From Theristus sp. LFF4_11 (taxonomy: Eukaryota; Nematoda; Chromadorea; Monhysterida; Xyalidae): DNA of 64,000 nucleotides. Shown one piece after another: positions 1 to 11,672 of this stretch (its first letter is position 1; the number at the start of each line of letters is the position of its first letter). Below the pieces are notes generated by a model that saw only the letters and a program-made list of their open reading frames with translations, was not told the origin of the DNA and ran no database searches. The DNA lies in assembly GCA_030248135.1 (NCBI GenBank), contig JASANC010004962.1:1-64000 (forward strand), read 5' to 3'. Made by a program: the position numbers and the translations under genes.

Positions 1-2874
1 TTTAAGACTCGCTTTTTGAGTCGACCGACCCGACCTCCACACCTCTAGGCACAGTTTTTGAAAAGTTCTCAGATTTTGACGAAATTAACACCAATCGAAC
101 CGCCTCAATGCGCTGAGTTCGAAAATCATATTTGTTTTTTAATTTGACCCTTTTTTATGGTCAAAAACAAGGAAAACCCGTTTTTTTGAGCGACCTTCAG
201 AAACATAGCTCTAACTCGCTTTTGCTTCGAGCTATTAACAAAATTCAAAAACCAATCGATTTTTCTTGTGCTCGCGCACATTTTTCGTAATAACATTGTT
301 ACACAAAAAATGCTGTTTTATGCTTTAAATTTGAGAAAAACTAAAAGAGTTTGTGGTTTTTGCTATGATTAGGCACTTTTAAAGCGAGAACGGAGTGGGG
401 TTGCTAAGTAATTCTGAAAGCCCTTGAAAAATGCTATATGTATGCAAAAAATAAAAAAAAATCGATTGCCCATTAAGAGGTAACGAAGCATTACAATATC
501 GGTCGCCCGCATGCGTACAGGGTATTTCCTGGTATGTCAACAAATTGTAGAGCAAAGGAGACAAAAATCAAAATACGGGTATTAGGGCAACTTTTTGCGC
601 TGAATCCAAAAAAATAAGTACCGTTGCAAAATTTTGCTACAGTAACCCAATATTCGCAATTTTTGGCTTTTTTGGTCTTTTTTGGATTATTTCTGGTCCG
701 TGTGGTGTTATACTTGAACTAATCAGGCCAAATTTGGTATCAATCGGCTCCCCTTGATAATACAAACAATTTCCATTCAGATAGCGCAACTGTATTGTGA
801 TTACCGTAACCCGCAGAGCAAGGTTTTTACCATTTTTAACCATTTTTAGGCCTGAAAGTGACATTTTTGATTCCTGTAGTGTTCTAGTTGTTCGAATTGA
901 ATCAAGTTTGTATCAGTCAATTACTCTTGGTCAGGCAAACAGCTTTCATTCAGATACCGTAACCATAGCTTGACTTTCGTACCCCTTGAAGCACGGCATT
1001 CTACCAAGTTTTCACCATTTTCAGGCATGAAATTGGCTTTATGGTCTATGCAGTGTTATACTTGAACGAATCTAGTCAAACTTAGCATCAATCGACTCCC
1101 CTTGACAAGACGAACAATTTTTATTCAAATACCGTAATTATTGCTTGACTACCGAATTTCTTAAAGCACGGTATTTTACTAATTTTGTAACTCTTTCAAG
1201 CCTGAAATTGGCTGTTTTAATCCATGTAGTGTTACACTTGAACAAGTCCAATCAAATTCGCGATCAATACACTCTCCTTGATCAGGCAAACAACTTTCAC
1301 TCAGATACCGTAATCCTTGCTTGACTATCGTTCCCAGTGTGTTCCCTCCCACCCCCCCCCCCTCCCAAAATTTTAGGGGCCACCTCAGGTGCTGAAACCG
1401 TAACGAAAGGGGGATTTCGGGTAAAAAGAAATTTTACTTAGAAAAAAGTCCAAAACCTGAGTTCAAAAATCTTACTTAGAACTTTGCCCGATGTTTCTAT
1501 CTGCCCTATGGGGATGAAAAAAGAAATTCCTTTAATAATTAATTTGAAATTAAAAAAAAACGTTGCAAAAAAATCTGAAACCGTGTTACAAACAACAAAT
1601 CAAGGTTGCTGACTTTGAATATGCTGTTTATTTTTTCATACGAATTACTCCGCACCCTAAAAACGGTTTCTATATGAGTTAAAACAAGAAAAATTTAAAA
1701 AAAAAATTTTTATCCCCATAGAGACCGTTTTTAGGTATGGAGTAATCAAACAAGGATTACGGTATCTGGGTGAAAGCTGTTGCCTAATCAAGGGGAGTCG
1801 ATTGATGCTAAATTTGACTAGATTCGTTCAAGTATAACACTGCATGGACCATAAAGCCCATTTCATGTTTGATGGTGAAAACTTGGTTGAATGCCGTGCT
1901 TCAAGGGGTACTAAAGTCAAGCTATGGTTACGGTATCCAAATGAAAGCTGTTTGCCTGACCAAGAGTAATTGACTGATACAAACTTGATTCAATTCGAAC
2001 AACTAGAACACTACAGGAATCAAAAATGTCACTTTCAGGCCTAAAAATGGTTAAAAATGGTAAAAACCTTGCTCTGCGGGTTACGGTAATCACAATACAG
2101 TTGCGCTATCTGAATGGAAATTGTTTGTATTATCAAGGGGAGCCGATTTATACCAAATTTGGCCTGATTAGTTCAAGTATAACACCACACGGACCAGAAA
2201 CAAACCAAAAAAGGCCAAAAAAGCCAAAAATTGCGAATATTGGGTTACTGTAGCAAAATTTTGCAACGGTACTTATTTTTTTGGATTCAGCGCAAAAAGT
2301 TGCCCTACTACCCGTATTTTGATTTTTGTCTCCGTTGCTCTACAATTTGTTGACACACCAGGAAATACCCTGTACGCATGCGGGCGACCGATATTGTAAT
2401 GCTTCGTTACTTCTTAATGGGCAATCGATTTTTTATTTTTTGCATACATATGGCATTTTTCAAGGGCTTTCAGAATTACTTAGCAACCCTACTCCGTTCT
2501 CGCTTTAAAAGTGCCTAAACATAGCAAAAACCACAAACTCTTTTAGTTTTTCTTAAATTTAGAGCATAAAACAACATTTTTTGTATAACAATGTTATTAC
2601 GAAAAATATGCGCGAGCACAAGAAAAATCGATTGGTTTTTGAATTTTGTTAATAGCTCAAAGCAAAAGCGAGTTAGAGCTATGTTTCTGAAGGTCGCTCA
2701 AAAAAACGGTTTTTCCTTGTTTTTGACTATAAAAAAGGGTCAAATTAAAAAACAAATATGATGTTCGAACTCAGCGCATCGAGGCGGTTCGATTGGTGCT
2801 AATTTCGTCAAAATCTGAGAACTTTTCAAAAACTGTGCCTAAGGGGGGTCGGTATTCTGAAAAAGCCGATCTTA
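1..2874. repeat. 2.9 kb foldback palindrome
   Basis: The left arm (about 1-1325) and right arm (about 1750-2874) are reverse complements with scattered differences. Both arms give the same short reading frames on opposite strands, for example 379-564 on minus and 2326-2508 on plus. The inner part of the left arm holds a diverged tandem repeat of roughly 165-180 bp with recurring blocks such as CAGATACCGTAA; the right arm has about one unit fewer, which explains the different arm lengths. A smaller hairpin sits near the centre at about 1640-1745. No transposase-like frame is visible. The left end touches the window edge, so the element may extend further. It is best described as a non-autonomous foldback transposon; the family is not recognised. 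Confidence 0.85.
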
Positions 2875-2876
2875 AA

Positions 2877-3266
2877 TGAACAGCTCAAGATGTATTTTTT
2901 GTTTGATGACGACGACGACGTCGTCGCTTAATTTTTGCGTGTGAACTGAAAGACAAACGCCTGAAAGGAGTGCGGGGTGGGGTGGGGTGTGCGTGCACGA
3001 ACAAAATAAACAAAACAAACCAAAAAAAAAAACAAAGGGGGTGAAAATGAAAGATGAAAACAAAGTCGTCGTCGTGTCGTCGTCGCGAAGTCGGAACGCA
3101 TTTTTTAATTGCGGACGCATGTCGATCGGTTAGCTAGGAATGAAACCCCCTTCAGCTGGCTACATAGCGCACTCCTTTCAGGCTTTTGTCTTTCAGTTCA
3201 CACGCAAAAATTAAGCGACGACGTCGTCGTCGTCGTCAATAAAAAATGCATTTTGAGCTGTTAAAT
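2877..3266. mobile_element. Palindromic MITE with GAC/GTC-repeat arms
   Basis: The arms at about 2877-2972 and 3167-3266 are inverted copies. Each contains a GACGACGACG/CGTCGTCGTC tract and the segment reading TTTTTGCGTGTGAACTGAAA or its complement. The loop carries a second run of GTC triplets. It has no coding capacity. It abuts the foldback upstream, so it may have inserted next to or into its edge. Confidence 0.75.
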
Positions 3267-3464
3267 AAAAAAAATCTGAATTTCGCAGTTCTCCAACCCT
3301 TTGAGTTTATTTTTAGCATGAAAAGCGTGCTGGAAATTCACACTCATTCAAAAGAAACGCGTTTCAATAGAATCCAGATCCACGAAAAAAGAAGGGTGCG
3401 GAGTGTGAGCACCCACTCCTCGGCCGACCAATCAGCTGATTCCACATTTTAGTGAGTTCGACTG

Positions 3465-3709
3465 TACAGCGGCGGCCAAAAGTGTTGGAACGCTGCGCGC
3501 GTGTGTGCTGTGTATTGTGCGCGTGTTGCATAAACCAAACAAACGCTATTATAAGAATTTATGGGCAACGTTGGGTTCATGGGACACTTTTCGACCCAAC
3601 GTTGCCCTTAAATTATTATAATAGCGTTTGTACGGCTGATGCAACACACGCGCAATACACAGCATAGACGCGCGCGCGCAGCGTTCCAACACTTTTGGCC
3701 GCCACTGTA
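3465..3709. mobile_element. Tc1/mariner-type MITE
   Basis: The termini CAGCGGCGGCCAAAAGTG and its near-perfect inverse CACTTTTGGCCGCCACTG are flanked on both sides by TA, the Tc1/mariner target duplication. The terminal inverted repeats are about 100 bp and the element is about 240 bp, so it is non-autonomous. Related copies lie at 48719-49342 and 61152-61736, and a lone end lies near 6941. Confidence 0.85.
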
Positions 3710-4199
3710 CAGTATGGCCGATTAAACATGGCAGCTGTTTTCAGGGTGCAAGAAGCGCTCGAAATTTGAATGAAAGAAAAAGAAGTTCAGTTCAGAAAAA
3801 CGATTGTGTGTCAAATTTGACGTGTTTTTTTACTAATTGCTTCTTCGTGCTTTTTTGTTCATTCTTTCTCCCTTGCTCACACAATTGCAAATTATCTTGG
3901 CATTCTTGAAAAAGATAACTCCTAGTCTGCGACTGATCCCGCCTTGATGGACTGCCTTATTTATTCGACCATACTGTACGTGTTGTGTCCGAAAAAATAT
4001 CTCAAACAAACTGACCAAAATGCGCAGTTGGAACCAACTGCTACCAAGCTTGGTCTCTGTGGCCGTCAGGTTTTTTTCTACCCAAGTTTTTTGTTTGAGT
4101 GCTTTGACTTTAAGCTGCAAGGGGTGATAGAAGTTACACAGTTAAAGTAAACACAGTTAGCTGTGCTACCCACAAACGTTCAAAAGGCGGCACTTACAG

Positions 4200-4309
4200 G
4201 TGTATTAGTTGCTTCAGGACAGCGAGTAAATTTTGAAAATGCGCGCTGGACCATGTTCAGCCATTGAATGCGTGATGCGCTGTCCGCTCGCTCGCGCATC
4301 CGCATGATT
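4200..4309 (-). repeat. Solo terminus of the composite satellite element
   Basis: This segment matches the terminal 110 bp or so of the composite elements found inside DENND5. It shares the GC-rich end that begins ATCATGCGGATGCGCGAGC on the minus strand and the GGACAGCGAGTAAATTTTG block. The rest of the element is absent. It lies just downstream of the receptor gene and shows that the family is not confined to DENND5. Confidence 0.7.
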
Positions 4310-4333
4310 AATCAATCTTGAACATGTCAGTGC

Positions 4334-5873
4334 TCAAGTTTTACGTTGTGTATCACAAAATCCTCGACGAAACGTTTCCGCAACAAAAACGAGTGACGCC
4401 AAGAGAATGCCTCCGGCTAATAGAATGAACGCGCCAAGCAAAGTCGCAATGGCTAGTGGCCGGCCAACGGCTTGCCGCTCAGAGTGCAACTCGAATTTAC
4501 ATCGATCATCGGCTCGTTTGGAATCGCCTTCGTAGACGGCAAAGACGTTCTGTATCACTTGATAGTTCTGCATGATGGAGTAGCTGATGCGCTCTGAAAA
4601 AACATTGAACGATTGAAAAGCACAGTGTGTGTCACTTTCTGTGAATCTTTCGCAAGTGAAGAGCCTCACCAACGAGTGCCTCTTGTGCGCTGTCGCGCGC
4701 GAACGGAAATGCCCACTGAACTTGTCGCATGAACGCGGTGCGAATCGGCAGAGTCGCACACTCGGGCGGCTCCAACCACCGTTCGGGGTCCGACTTCAAA
4801 TGCACGCGACGGTCTCGTGCAACAGTCAGCAATGTTTCTGGTTGACTGAAATTCATGCTTTAGTTCCCCAGTGACAATCATTAAAAAAATCAAGGTGAAA
4901 CAAAGTCAAAGTAACAACTTACAGGACGCAGCACGGAATAGAATCGTGGACAGGCACAGGACACAGCACGGGGCAGAGGCGTGGATAGGCACAGGACGCA
5001 GCATGGGACAGAGGCGTGGAGAAGACGCAGCAGAGAAAGGAAGAGTGGACAGGACGCATAAGCTCACCTCTCGAACAACGGTGGATGATCGTGCAGCGCC
5101 TCCTTCAGCTCCATGATATGTGGGTCGCGCGAGCTATCGATTTCATTGACGTAGCCCGTGATGTGCGACTGAAACACCAACACCAGGTGATTCTTCTTGA
5201 TTTTCTCAGTCAGCTGCTCGAGTCCATTGATCGGCGGTTTGTACGGCGACGGGTTGACCAAGGTGGTCAGCAGGTAGCCCTGATACAGCGCCAGTGTGAA
5301 CATGGTCAGCAGGCCGACGGACAGTAGCAGCGCGCACGTCTTCAACGAGGACTCGCGCCAGATGGTGTGCTGGTTCACGTAGTGCTTGTACGTCGCCCAC
5401 GCAGCCAGCGACTGCCGCATCGTTCGTCGGCTCAGTACACTTCCGACGTACAGTGTTGCGGCCAATAACGAGAGTAGGCCGAAGATGCACAGCCAAACGT
5501 GCGGCGTGAAGATGTGCAACAGTTTCGACGCCTCGTCCAAGACGGACACGGTCGCGTTATACGGCTGATGGACGACGAAGACCGCTCGGACGGTCGTGAT
5601 CGGATACGTGAACAAAAAGTGCTGCTGGCGCTGGTCGGTGATCGAGACGAACTCGGCCAACGTGTCGACGGTGCCATCGGCGATCTTGCGGAACTGGCCC
5701 TGCACTTGGTTGTCTTTGTCGACGCCGCCGAACGTGACGTTCTCGTCGAAGACGACCAGCTCGACCGGCTCCTCGGCGTAGGCGGCGATGAACTCGAGGA
5801 TTTTCAATGCAGGATTCTGGTAGAGGCCGACTTTCGGCTTTGTCAACTGTGCGGCACGCAGGCCGACGCGCAT
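4334..5873 (-). CDS. Ionotropic glutamate receptor-like (IR-like) channel subunit
   Basis: Three exons on the minus strand, 5873-5068, 4845-4670 and 4593-4334, join in phase to give 413 residues. The first exon carries an S1-like ligand-binding half with a TDQR motif at the position of the iGluR TxxR arginine. It is followed by membrane segment M1 (VWLCIFGLLSLLAATLYVG), a pore-region stretch and an M3-like segment (LTMFTLALYQGYLLTTLV). The later exons carry S2 and a typical M4 (LLGAFILLAGGILLASLVF). There is no amino-terminal domain and the SYTANLAAF gating motif is not kept, as in divergent ionotropic receptors rather than AMPA/NMDA channels. The ATG at 5873 has a possible splice acceptor just before it, so further 5' exons are possible. 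A plasma-membrane ligand-gated cation channel is inferred; the ligand is unknown. Confidence 0.8.
4900..5060. repeat. Short degenerate minisatellite in receptor intron 1
   Basis: The intron between the first two receptor exons holds three to four imperfect copies of a roughly 30-45 bp unit containing GGACAGGCACAGGAC and GCAGCACGG variants. It is non-coding. Confidence 0.55.
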
Positions 5874-5895
5874 GCTTCTGCTTTATGTTGACCAA

Positions 5896-6597
5896 GGAAT
5901 GACACGACCGACACCGAACCTGATTTTACGACGTTCCTGTAGTAACCGTTTCAGCAGTGTGAAATGTTTCATTTTGAATAGCATTTTCCACTGTTTGGAA
6001 TCGATTAGAAACGCGTTTTGCAATAAAACTGTCTGTCTGCTTTGTCAATGTACGGTATCGGAAGCAAATATGCAAATGTAAAAACAAACGGGCGCGCGGG
6101 AAACATAATCTGCGATGCGCAAATTATAGAAGTTATACAGGTAGTTGGCCACGAAACGGCTTGCTCGTCCTGTTGCATGTTTTTTCATTATTTTTCAGAA
6201 CATGTTTCGGTTTCCGCAAGTTTTTTTTGCTTTGGACTACAAACAACACATATGATCAGTAGACATGAGCAAAACCGTTTTGTTATCCATGCAAGACAGA
6301 TTGAATTTCATGTGGATAATTTTAGCATGCATACACGCTCGCTCGTTTGAGTTCAAACGCGTTCAAATAAAAAAACTTTTTTTTCGTTTTTATTGATCAA
6401 AGACTGGACATTAAATCTGGAACAGTTCAGAACTGTTTAACCAACACCGTTTCTAAAAAAGAATCTGTTCAAAGCATGCATATACAGATTATACTATTTC
6501 GAGGAAACACTGATGTCAAAATATTGAAATCACCTCATGGCAGTAATTGAACTGAAAGCTGTGTGTCACAGAAAAATAATTTTCCCCTTAACGGTTG
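5896..6597. other. Intergenic, nothing recognised
   Basis: The two flanking minus-strand genes leave about 700 bp here. I see no RNA gene, no conserved frame and no clear repeat. It is AT-rich and presumably holds the 5' region of the receptor and the 3' region of the cysteine-rich gene. Confidence 0.4.
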
Positions 6598-7650
6598 TTA
6601 GACGTTATTCCTGTTGAGCGATGAAATAAAAATTGTCAGGAAAGCAACGGGTATTAATAAAACTGTTGCACGATGATGCTTCGAACACCCCTTGCAATTG
6701 CAACGAGAAACGGAGGTATCAATCATGTCACCAACGGCAGAGCATCTGAAATCATTTTTTTCCAAACAAGCATAAAAAGCAAACTGGCGACATTGACCTA
6801 AAATTGACTGAATCCAAAAAGCTGGATTTTTTAACACTGCCGCATCAGTGTTTGCTTGCTGTGAGTGACGTCAGCATTTTGCTTTGTGGTTACTCATGTT
6901 TCGTCCCACCTCTTGACTACTTCTTGGACTATATTAGACCACACCGGCGGCCAAAAGTTGGGAAACCCCCCTTCGCGCGTGTGTCTGGCGCAGTGGTGGT
7001 ATATGCGTGCTTTAATTGTGCGTCTGTGCGTCTTTTATTCGCTCTATGCCGGGCAAAACCGTAAAACAGCCCACAAGCAAATAAAACCAACGTTCGTCTT
7101 CTGCCGCATAATCTGCCAAAAAGTGAGCCGTTTGCAGCGCGCACCTGTGCTGCTCATACAGCTTGAAGACGGATCTCGCGTCAGCGTCCGGCAGCGCCGC
7201 GAGCCACTCTCGATTCGAGCGACACGTCGTCTCGCAGCAGTGCATGAATCGGTCGCAGCACGTCATCGGACAGTCCGCCAGCTGGCGTCTGACGCCACAG
7301 AAATGCGTCGCCACCGTCGTGCACAGCACCGAACGCGCGTCCGCACTGAGCGCAATCGGTTCGCTCAACATCACCTGTAACGCCTCGACGTTCGACTGTT
7401 TCTTCCGAGAGAGATAACGAATGGTGTGCAAGGCGAGATCGTCCATCGGCGCCTCGGCCGCGCCAACCGACGGCGGCAACAGCAGCAGCTTCATCAGAAC
7501 GAGCAATGAGAAGACGGATGATGAGGAGGAGGCGAGCTGGTGGCGGAGACTGAGACGCCGCACGGCAGACGCCACCGCCAGCGGCTGTGCCGACGATCGC
7601 AGCATGAACACGGGCGAGCGCATGTTGAGGCAACGTCGACGCAAAACCAT
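6598..7650 (-). CDS. Cysteine-rich secreted or GPI-anchored protein, unknown family
   Basis: Two exons, about 7650-7145 and 6745-6598, join in phase 2. The donor is CACAG followed by GTGCGC and the acceptor is TGATTTCAG. Translation from the ATG at 7650 gives 217 residues. The ATG at 7494 gives 165 residues and a good signal peptide (MKLLLLPPSVGAAEA), so I prefer it. The mature part has many cysteines (CC, CC and CNCKGC patterns) and ends with a hydrophobic stretch, ATVLLIPVAFLTIFISSL, followed by a short polar tail, as in a GPI-anchored or single-pass protein. I do not recognise the domain; the spacing is only faintly like GDNF-receptor/GAS1 modules. The intron carries a Tc1/mariner end fragment. 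Confidence 0.6.
6941..7050. repeat. Tc1/mariner-type end fragment
   Basis: GGCGGCCAAAAGTTGGGAAA followed by sequence resembling the end of the 61152 copy (TATGCGTGCTTTAATTGTGCG) marks one degenerate MITE end. No opposite end is visible. It lies in the intron of the cysteine-rich gene. Confidence 0.55.
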
Positions 7651-9283
7651 GCAGACGTTGCAACGAGCGAGCGCGCCAGGTTGAACAGGCGAACTTGAGA
7701 TACAGCTAGAATATGATCCACTTCAGTTTCCGCTTCAGGCACGAATCCACTTCTAAATCGTGGTCAACCAACACTATACAATTTTCCTTTCAACTAAATG
7801 ACCATGATTGTAACGCAAAAAATCAACGTCGGGGCGAAAGTGTCTTCTGATTCTTGATTTGATCGCTGTCGAAATCATCTGAAGATGGAAGTTGCTGACG
7901 ATAAAATCGTGTAAAAATGATGCCTGCAAGCGTTCGCAAACGCAAAACCTGTTTTGACGTCATAAAAATAACAGATGATTTTACGCAAACAAATCCCAAG
8001 TGACCATAAAAAAATCAAAAAGTGACCATCTTGATGATAACATCAGTCACTCATTCTTTAACAAAACTGAAAAACACGGCACTCAAGAATGAGTATACCA
8101 TTTTTAAGCTTACAAACAAGTAGACAACAGCACCGCAGCATGTGCAAGAACGAAGCGTAACAAGTCATTTTTAGGGCACGTACTCTGTGCCTGTGTGCTT
8201 CAACGTTCCAGTAAAGTCAAAAATAGAGTACAAGTGGCGCGCATCGAAAAGTAGAGCTTGTAATGAGGATGAAGGAGCAAGGATAAAGAGCGATGAGGGA
8301 ACTTTTCGGGCACTTGTGTTGTTAGACGACTGAAGAAACACGCGCGCTAAATTGGGCCCGACCATTTTTTTCGCTCTGCAAGCAGAAGCGCATAATCACG
8401 TCATGTCTCTCTTTCACTACAACGTACTACTTGAGGCTTATTGCTTTTTGGTACATCTTTCATAAGTTTTTTTTGACGACGGTTGCGGGTTTGTCGATGC
8501 TCATTCACTCCGAAAATTGCAAGAAACATGTGAACAACTAACGGTGGTGAGATAGGGTTGAATATGAAACAAGCGCTGTTTGCAGTTGCAATGGCTTTGA
8601 AACCAACAAAACGGAATCCGCTGACAATGGGAATCTTATTGTTGTGATCACGCTTTTTCCGCTGGCTCTTTGGAGTCCAAGGAGGAGAAAGACCGGAGTT
8701 GATGAAGAAAAGTGCAAGAAAAATTTCAAAAAAACTTCTAGAAAGCTTCAGAGACTAAAAAAATTAAAAAACTAAACTACTTTTTGTTCGAAACTCATTT
8801 ATGATTCAATGCAATGTTGGGCTACTGTTTTCCAATTGGTGAAAGTTGTTTTTTTGTTTTCGTCGAAAAAAATTGAAATTGAAAATAAGCATGTCGTCTG
8901 CTGAAAACGGGTATTCCATACGTGACACATGCCAAACAGTTGACTGATAAACACGAAATGGCAGCAGAGCAGACCAACAACAGTTTGTTTGTGTACCAAG
9001 CCAACAACCAACCATCACCCACAAGTGTAGTTTCAAATTTCGATCTTTTTCACTTTTCAGGAGGGAAACTTGTTGAAGAGACGCGAGAGAGGGCGAAACG
9101 GAAGTTTCGTTTTATGTATGCCTAAAAACGAATCCAACTCCAACCAGAAAACAACGCCGACAACAGACAAAACACCAACAGCAAAACAATTCCAGAGAGA
9201 GCAAGCAGAATAAAAAACAAACTCACAAAAAAAAACCAAAGAAAAGAGAATCGGAAAACAAACCAGAAACCAAATCCACAGTC
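7651..9283. other. Intergenic between divergent genes, nothing recognised
   Basis: This stretch lies between the minus-strand cysteine-rich gene and the plus-strand tetraspanin, so it should hold both promoters. I see no RNA gene, repeat family or convincing coding frame. Short open frames here have no domain features. Confidence 0.4.
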
Positions 9284-11672
9284 ATGAAAGCGATCTCAAC
9301 GAGTAGTCAGCCGAAGACGCTGCGCATTCCGGTGCCGACGGCGCACACGCGCGGGCCGATGCATCGATATTCGTCACACAGCGCACTTGGGAAGGCGATA
9401 CGCACCGCATATCACATCACAAATTCGCTCTCAATGGTGTGAAAGATGGAGGGGAGAGAGAACAAAAAGAGACAGAAAATTCAAGTGTTTCAAGTTTTTT
9501 GTTTGATTACACCAAACCGAGTACATTATTTTGGTGTGGTTCTCTATTGTGGTTTCACACTTTTTCACATCTTTTGAAAACTTGTTAAAAAAACCCATTT
9601 CAGTTGTTCGGCTTTGGCGCCGTCGTATTTTCCGCAGTTTTCCTGAACTGCCACGCGTTGTACCAGTCGATCCTCCAGAACGACCTCTACATCAGCGTCG
9701 CCGTCACGTTGCTCGGCACCTCTATCGTGTTCCTGCTGCTCGCCGCCGTTTCGTTCTATTTGGTCGTCCAGGAACTGCGATATTTCTGTTTCACGGTTGT
9801 TTATTTTTGCTGGCATTGCTTTTTTGGTAAAATTTGTGAGTCATTCCCAATACCAATTCCCAACCCGGCGAGTGAAAGTTTTGCCAATTGGCACACTCAG
9901 TTTACGTTTTCAATTTTCCAGATCTCAGTGGCTTACGTGTTAGTGATGTTGTTCTATACGTTGGGCGGTATATTCTCAATTGCGTTCGAACACCAGGTCA
10001 TTGTGATCCACCTTTGATTTTGTTCTTTGTTTTATGGCCTTGATTTTTCGATGTCAAAAAGTTTACATTTCAAGTTTACATCTCCAAAAGTTGTTTGAAC
10101 AGTTGAAACACGAGATGAACATGCACGTTGAGATGGTGGCCTCGTTGAAAGAACTGTATGGAAGAGCGGGCTTTGAGCACGTGACTCGCAGCTGGGATGT
10201 GCTGCAAGAGCGGGTGAGCGTGAGACGTCGCTTTCAGCTGTGCATATTCTGGCAGTTGAAGCTGGCGCACTGATTGGTCGCCGCGTCGGGCTGGTTGGCT
10301 TGGAAGTAAATCACTTCGTAAACGCCATTCAAGAAGCAGCCAGTCGCTGATGAGTCACAGCAAGCACAACGAGCAGTTGTTTCTTCAGTTACTGCAGCAT
10401 TTTATTGTCCTGTCATGCCAGTGGTCAGTTTTTTAAAAGTGAGGAGTGTCTGAAAAGTGAGGAGTTTTACTCCAGGGTGTTGCGAAAGTCAGATTGTGAT
10501 ACAAAGTTTGGATAAATTAATAAAGAAGGTGAACCGGAAATGTCAATCAATTCACTAAATTTTACAGAAATAGCAATCCAATATGAATCTTTGATCAAAA
10601 AAGAACTTTGGGTGCAATCATTCAATTGGACTTGGTCTACTTTTGGAACACCCTGGAGTAAAACTCCACACTTTTTGAACACTGCTCACTTTTATAAAAC
10701 TGACCACAGTTGACGTTTTATTGTGGCGTTGATTGTGACGTTTTGTTGTCATGTCACGCCAGTTGTGTTGTTGTAGCATTTTGTTGTCACCATGTCATGG
10801 CAGTTGTCGTGTTGTGGCGTTGACGAGTCGAACGGCGAGAACCACCAGCTGTGGACGCACTCCAAGTGGCACATGTGGCACAACGCCAGTGATCCGAGCT
10901 CCGCGCGGGTGCCGGCGTCGTGCTGCCGTCGAGATCGGCTCACAGGCCAATTTTTTGACTTGACCCGCTGCCAGAGTCGACTGTATCCGATCGACGAGCA
11001 ATTCGTTAATGTCAAGGTGCGCCGCAGGTTCTTGCAGCCTGAAATTTCGAAACTCATGTTGCACTGCTATTCTGGTTGTATTTGGTTTGATCTGTTGTCG
11101 ACAATGCTTGTTTTCGGTGGGGAAGTTGACGGTGAACGCATACCCGACACATTTGGTTTTACCTAATTCTGGAGTGAAAGAACAAATTTAAATCTTCTCT
11201 GTTTTCTTTGACATCTTTCTTCAAACCAGACGCTCATTTCAGCGTTCTGTGGTGATCAGTTGACCAATCAGTGTGTACTTAACTGACCGGATCGTTTTTT
11301 CAAAAAGTAAAAATCAAGCGCGTGTTTTTTAAATTTAATTTCAGACGTGCTACGGCCTTCTGAGTAACGCGCTGTTCCGTTGGACATTCGTCGGCGGCAT
11401 GATCTCATTCTCCGCTGCCTTCTTGATTGTGCGTCCTTTTCAGTTTTTTTTGTCATTGAAAATTCGTTTGATTGTCGCAAAGTGAATGGCGGCACAGGAA
11501 AGTTAAAACATGAATGGCTACTTCCCTTTCTTTCTGGTTTGCTTGGTCTCTTGAATGTTGAATTGAAATGCTGTTCCCAAGTGTGGACAGCCAAACAGTG
11601 ACGAAAAAAATGTTTTCACAGATTGCACCGGCTGTTCTCATTGTCGTCTACGCAACAATGATTCAAAAATGA
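9284..11672 (+). CDS. Tetraspanin
   Basis: Seven exons, 9284-9436, 9604-9795, 9922-9996, 10103-10213, 10804-11016, 11345-11428 and 11622-11672, are all phase 0 and give 292 residues. A cytoplasmic N-terminus of about 45 residues precedes TM1 and TM2 (LLGTSIVFLLLAAVSFYLVV). TM3 (ISVAYVLVMLFYTLGGIFSI) leads into the large extracellular loop, which has the diagnostic CCG motif (LSCCGVDES), an N-glycosylation site (NAS), a second CC in PASCC, then TRC and TCYG. This is the six-cysteine pattern. TM4 (WTFVGGMISFSAAFLI) spans the last two exons and the tail is very short. Tetraspanins organise membrane microdomains. The start of exon 4 has an alternative acceptor 12 bp upstream. Confidence 0.88.
10421..10708. 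mobile_element. Palindromic MITE in tetraspanin intron 4
   Basis: Inverted arms of about 75 bp begin GTGGTCAGTTTTTTAAAAGT and contain GGAGTTTTACTCCAGGGTGT. They enclose about 140 bp without coding features. The flanking host sequence on either side is similar, but I cannot define a target duplication. Confidence 0.75.

Noticed and set aside
5386..5891. Several plus-strand and alternate-frame open frames over the receptor exon
   Set aside because: They are shadows of the GC-rich receptor exon; only the minus frame has iGluR motifs and in-phase splice sites.
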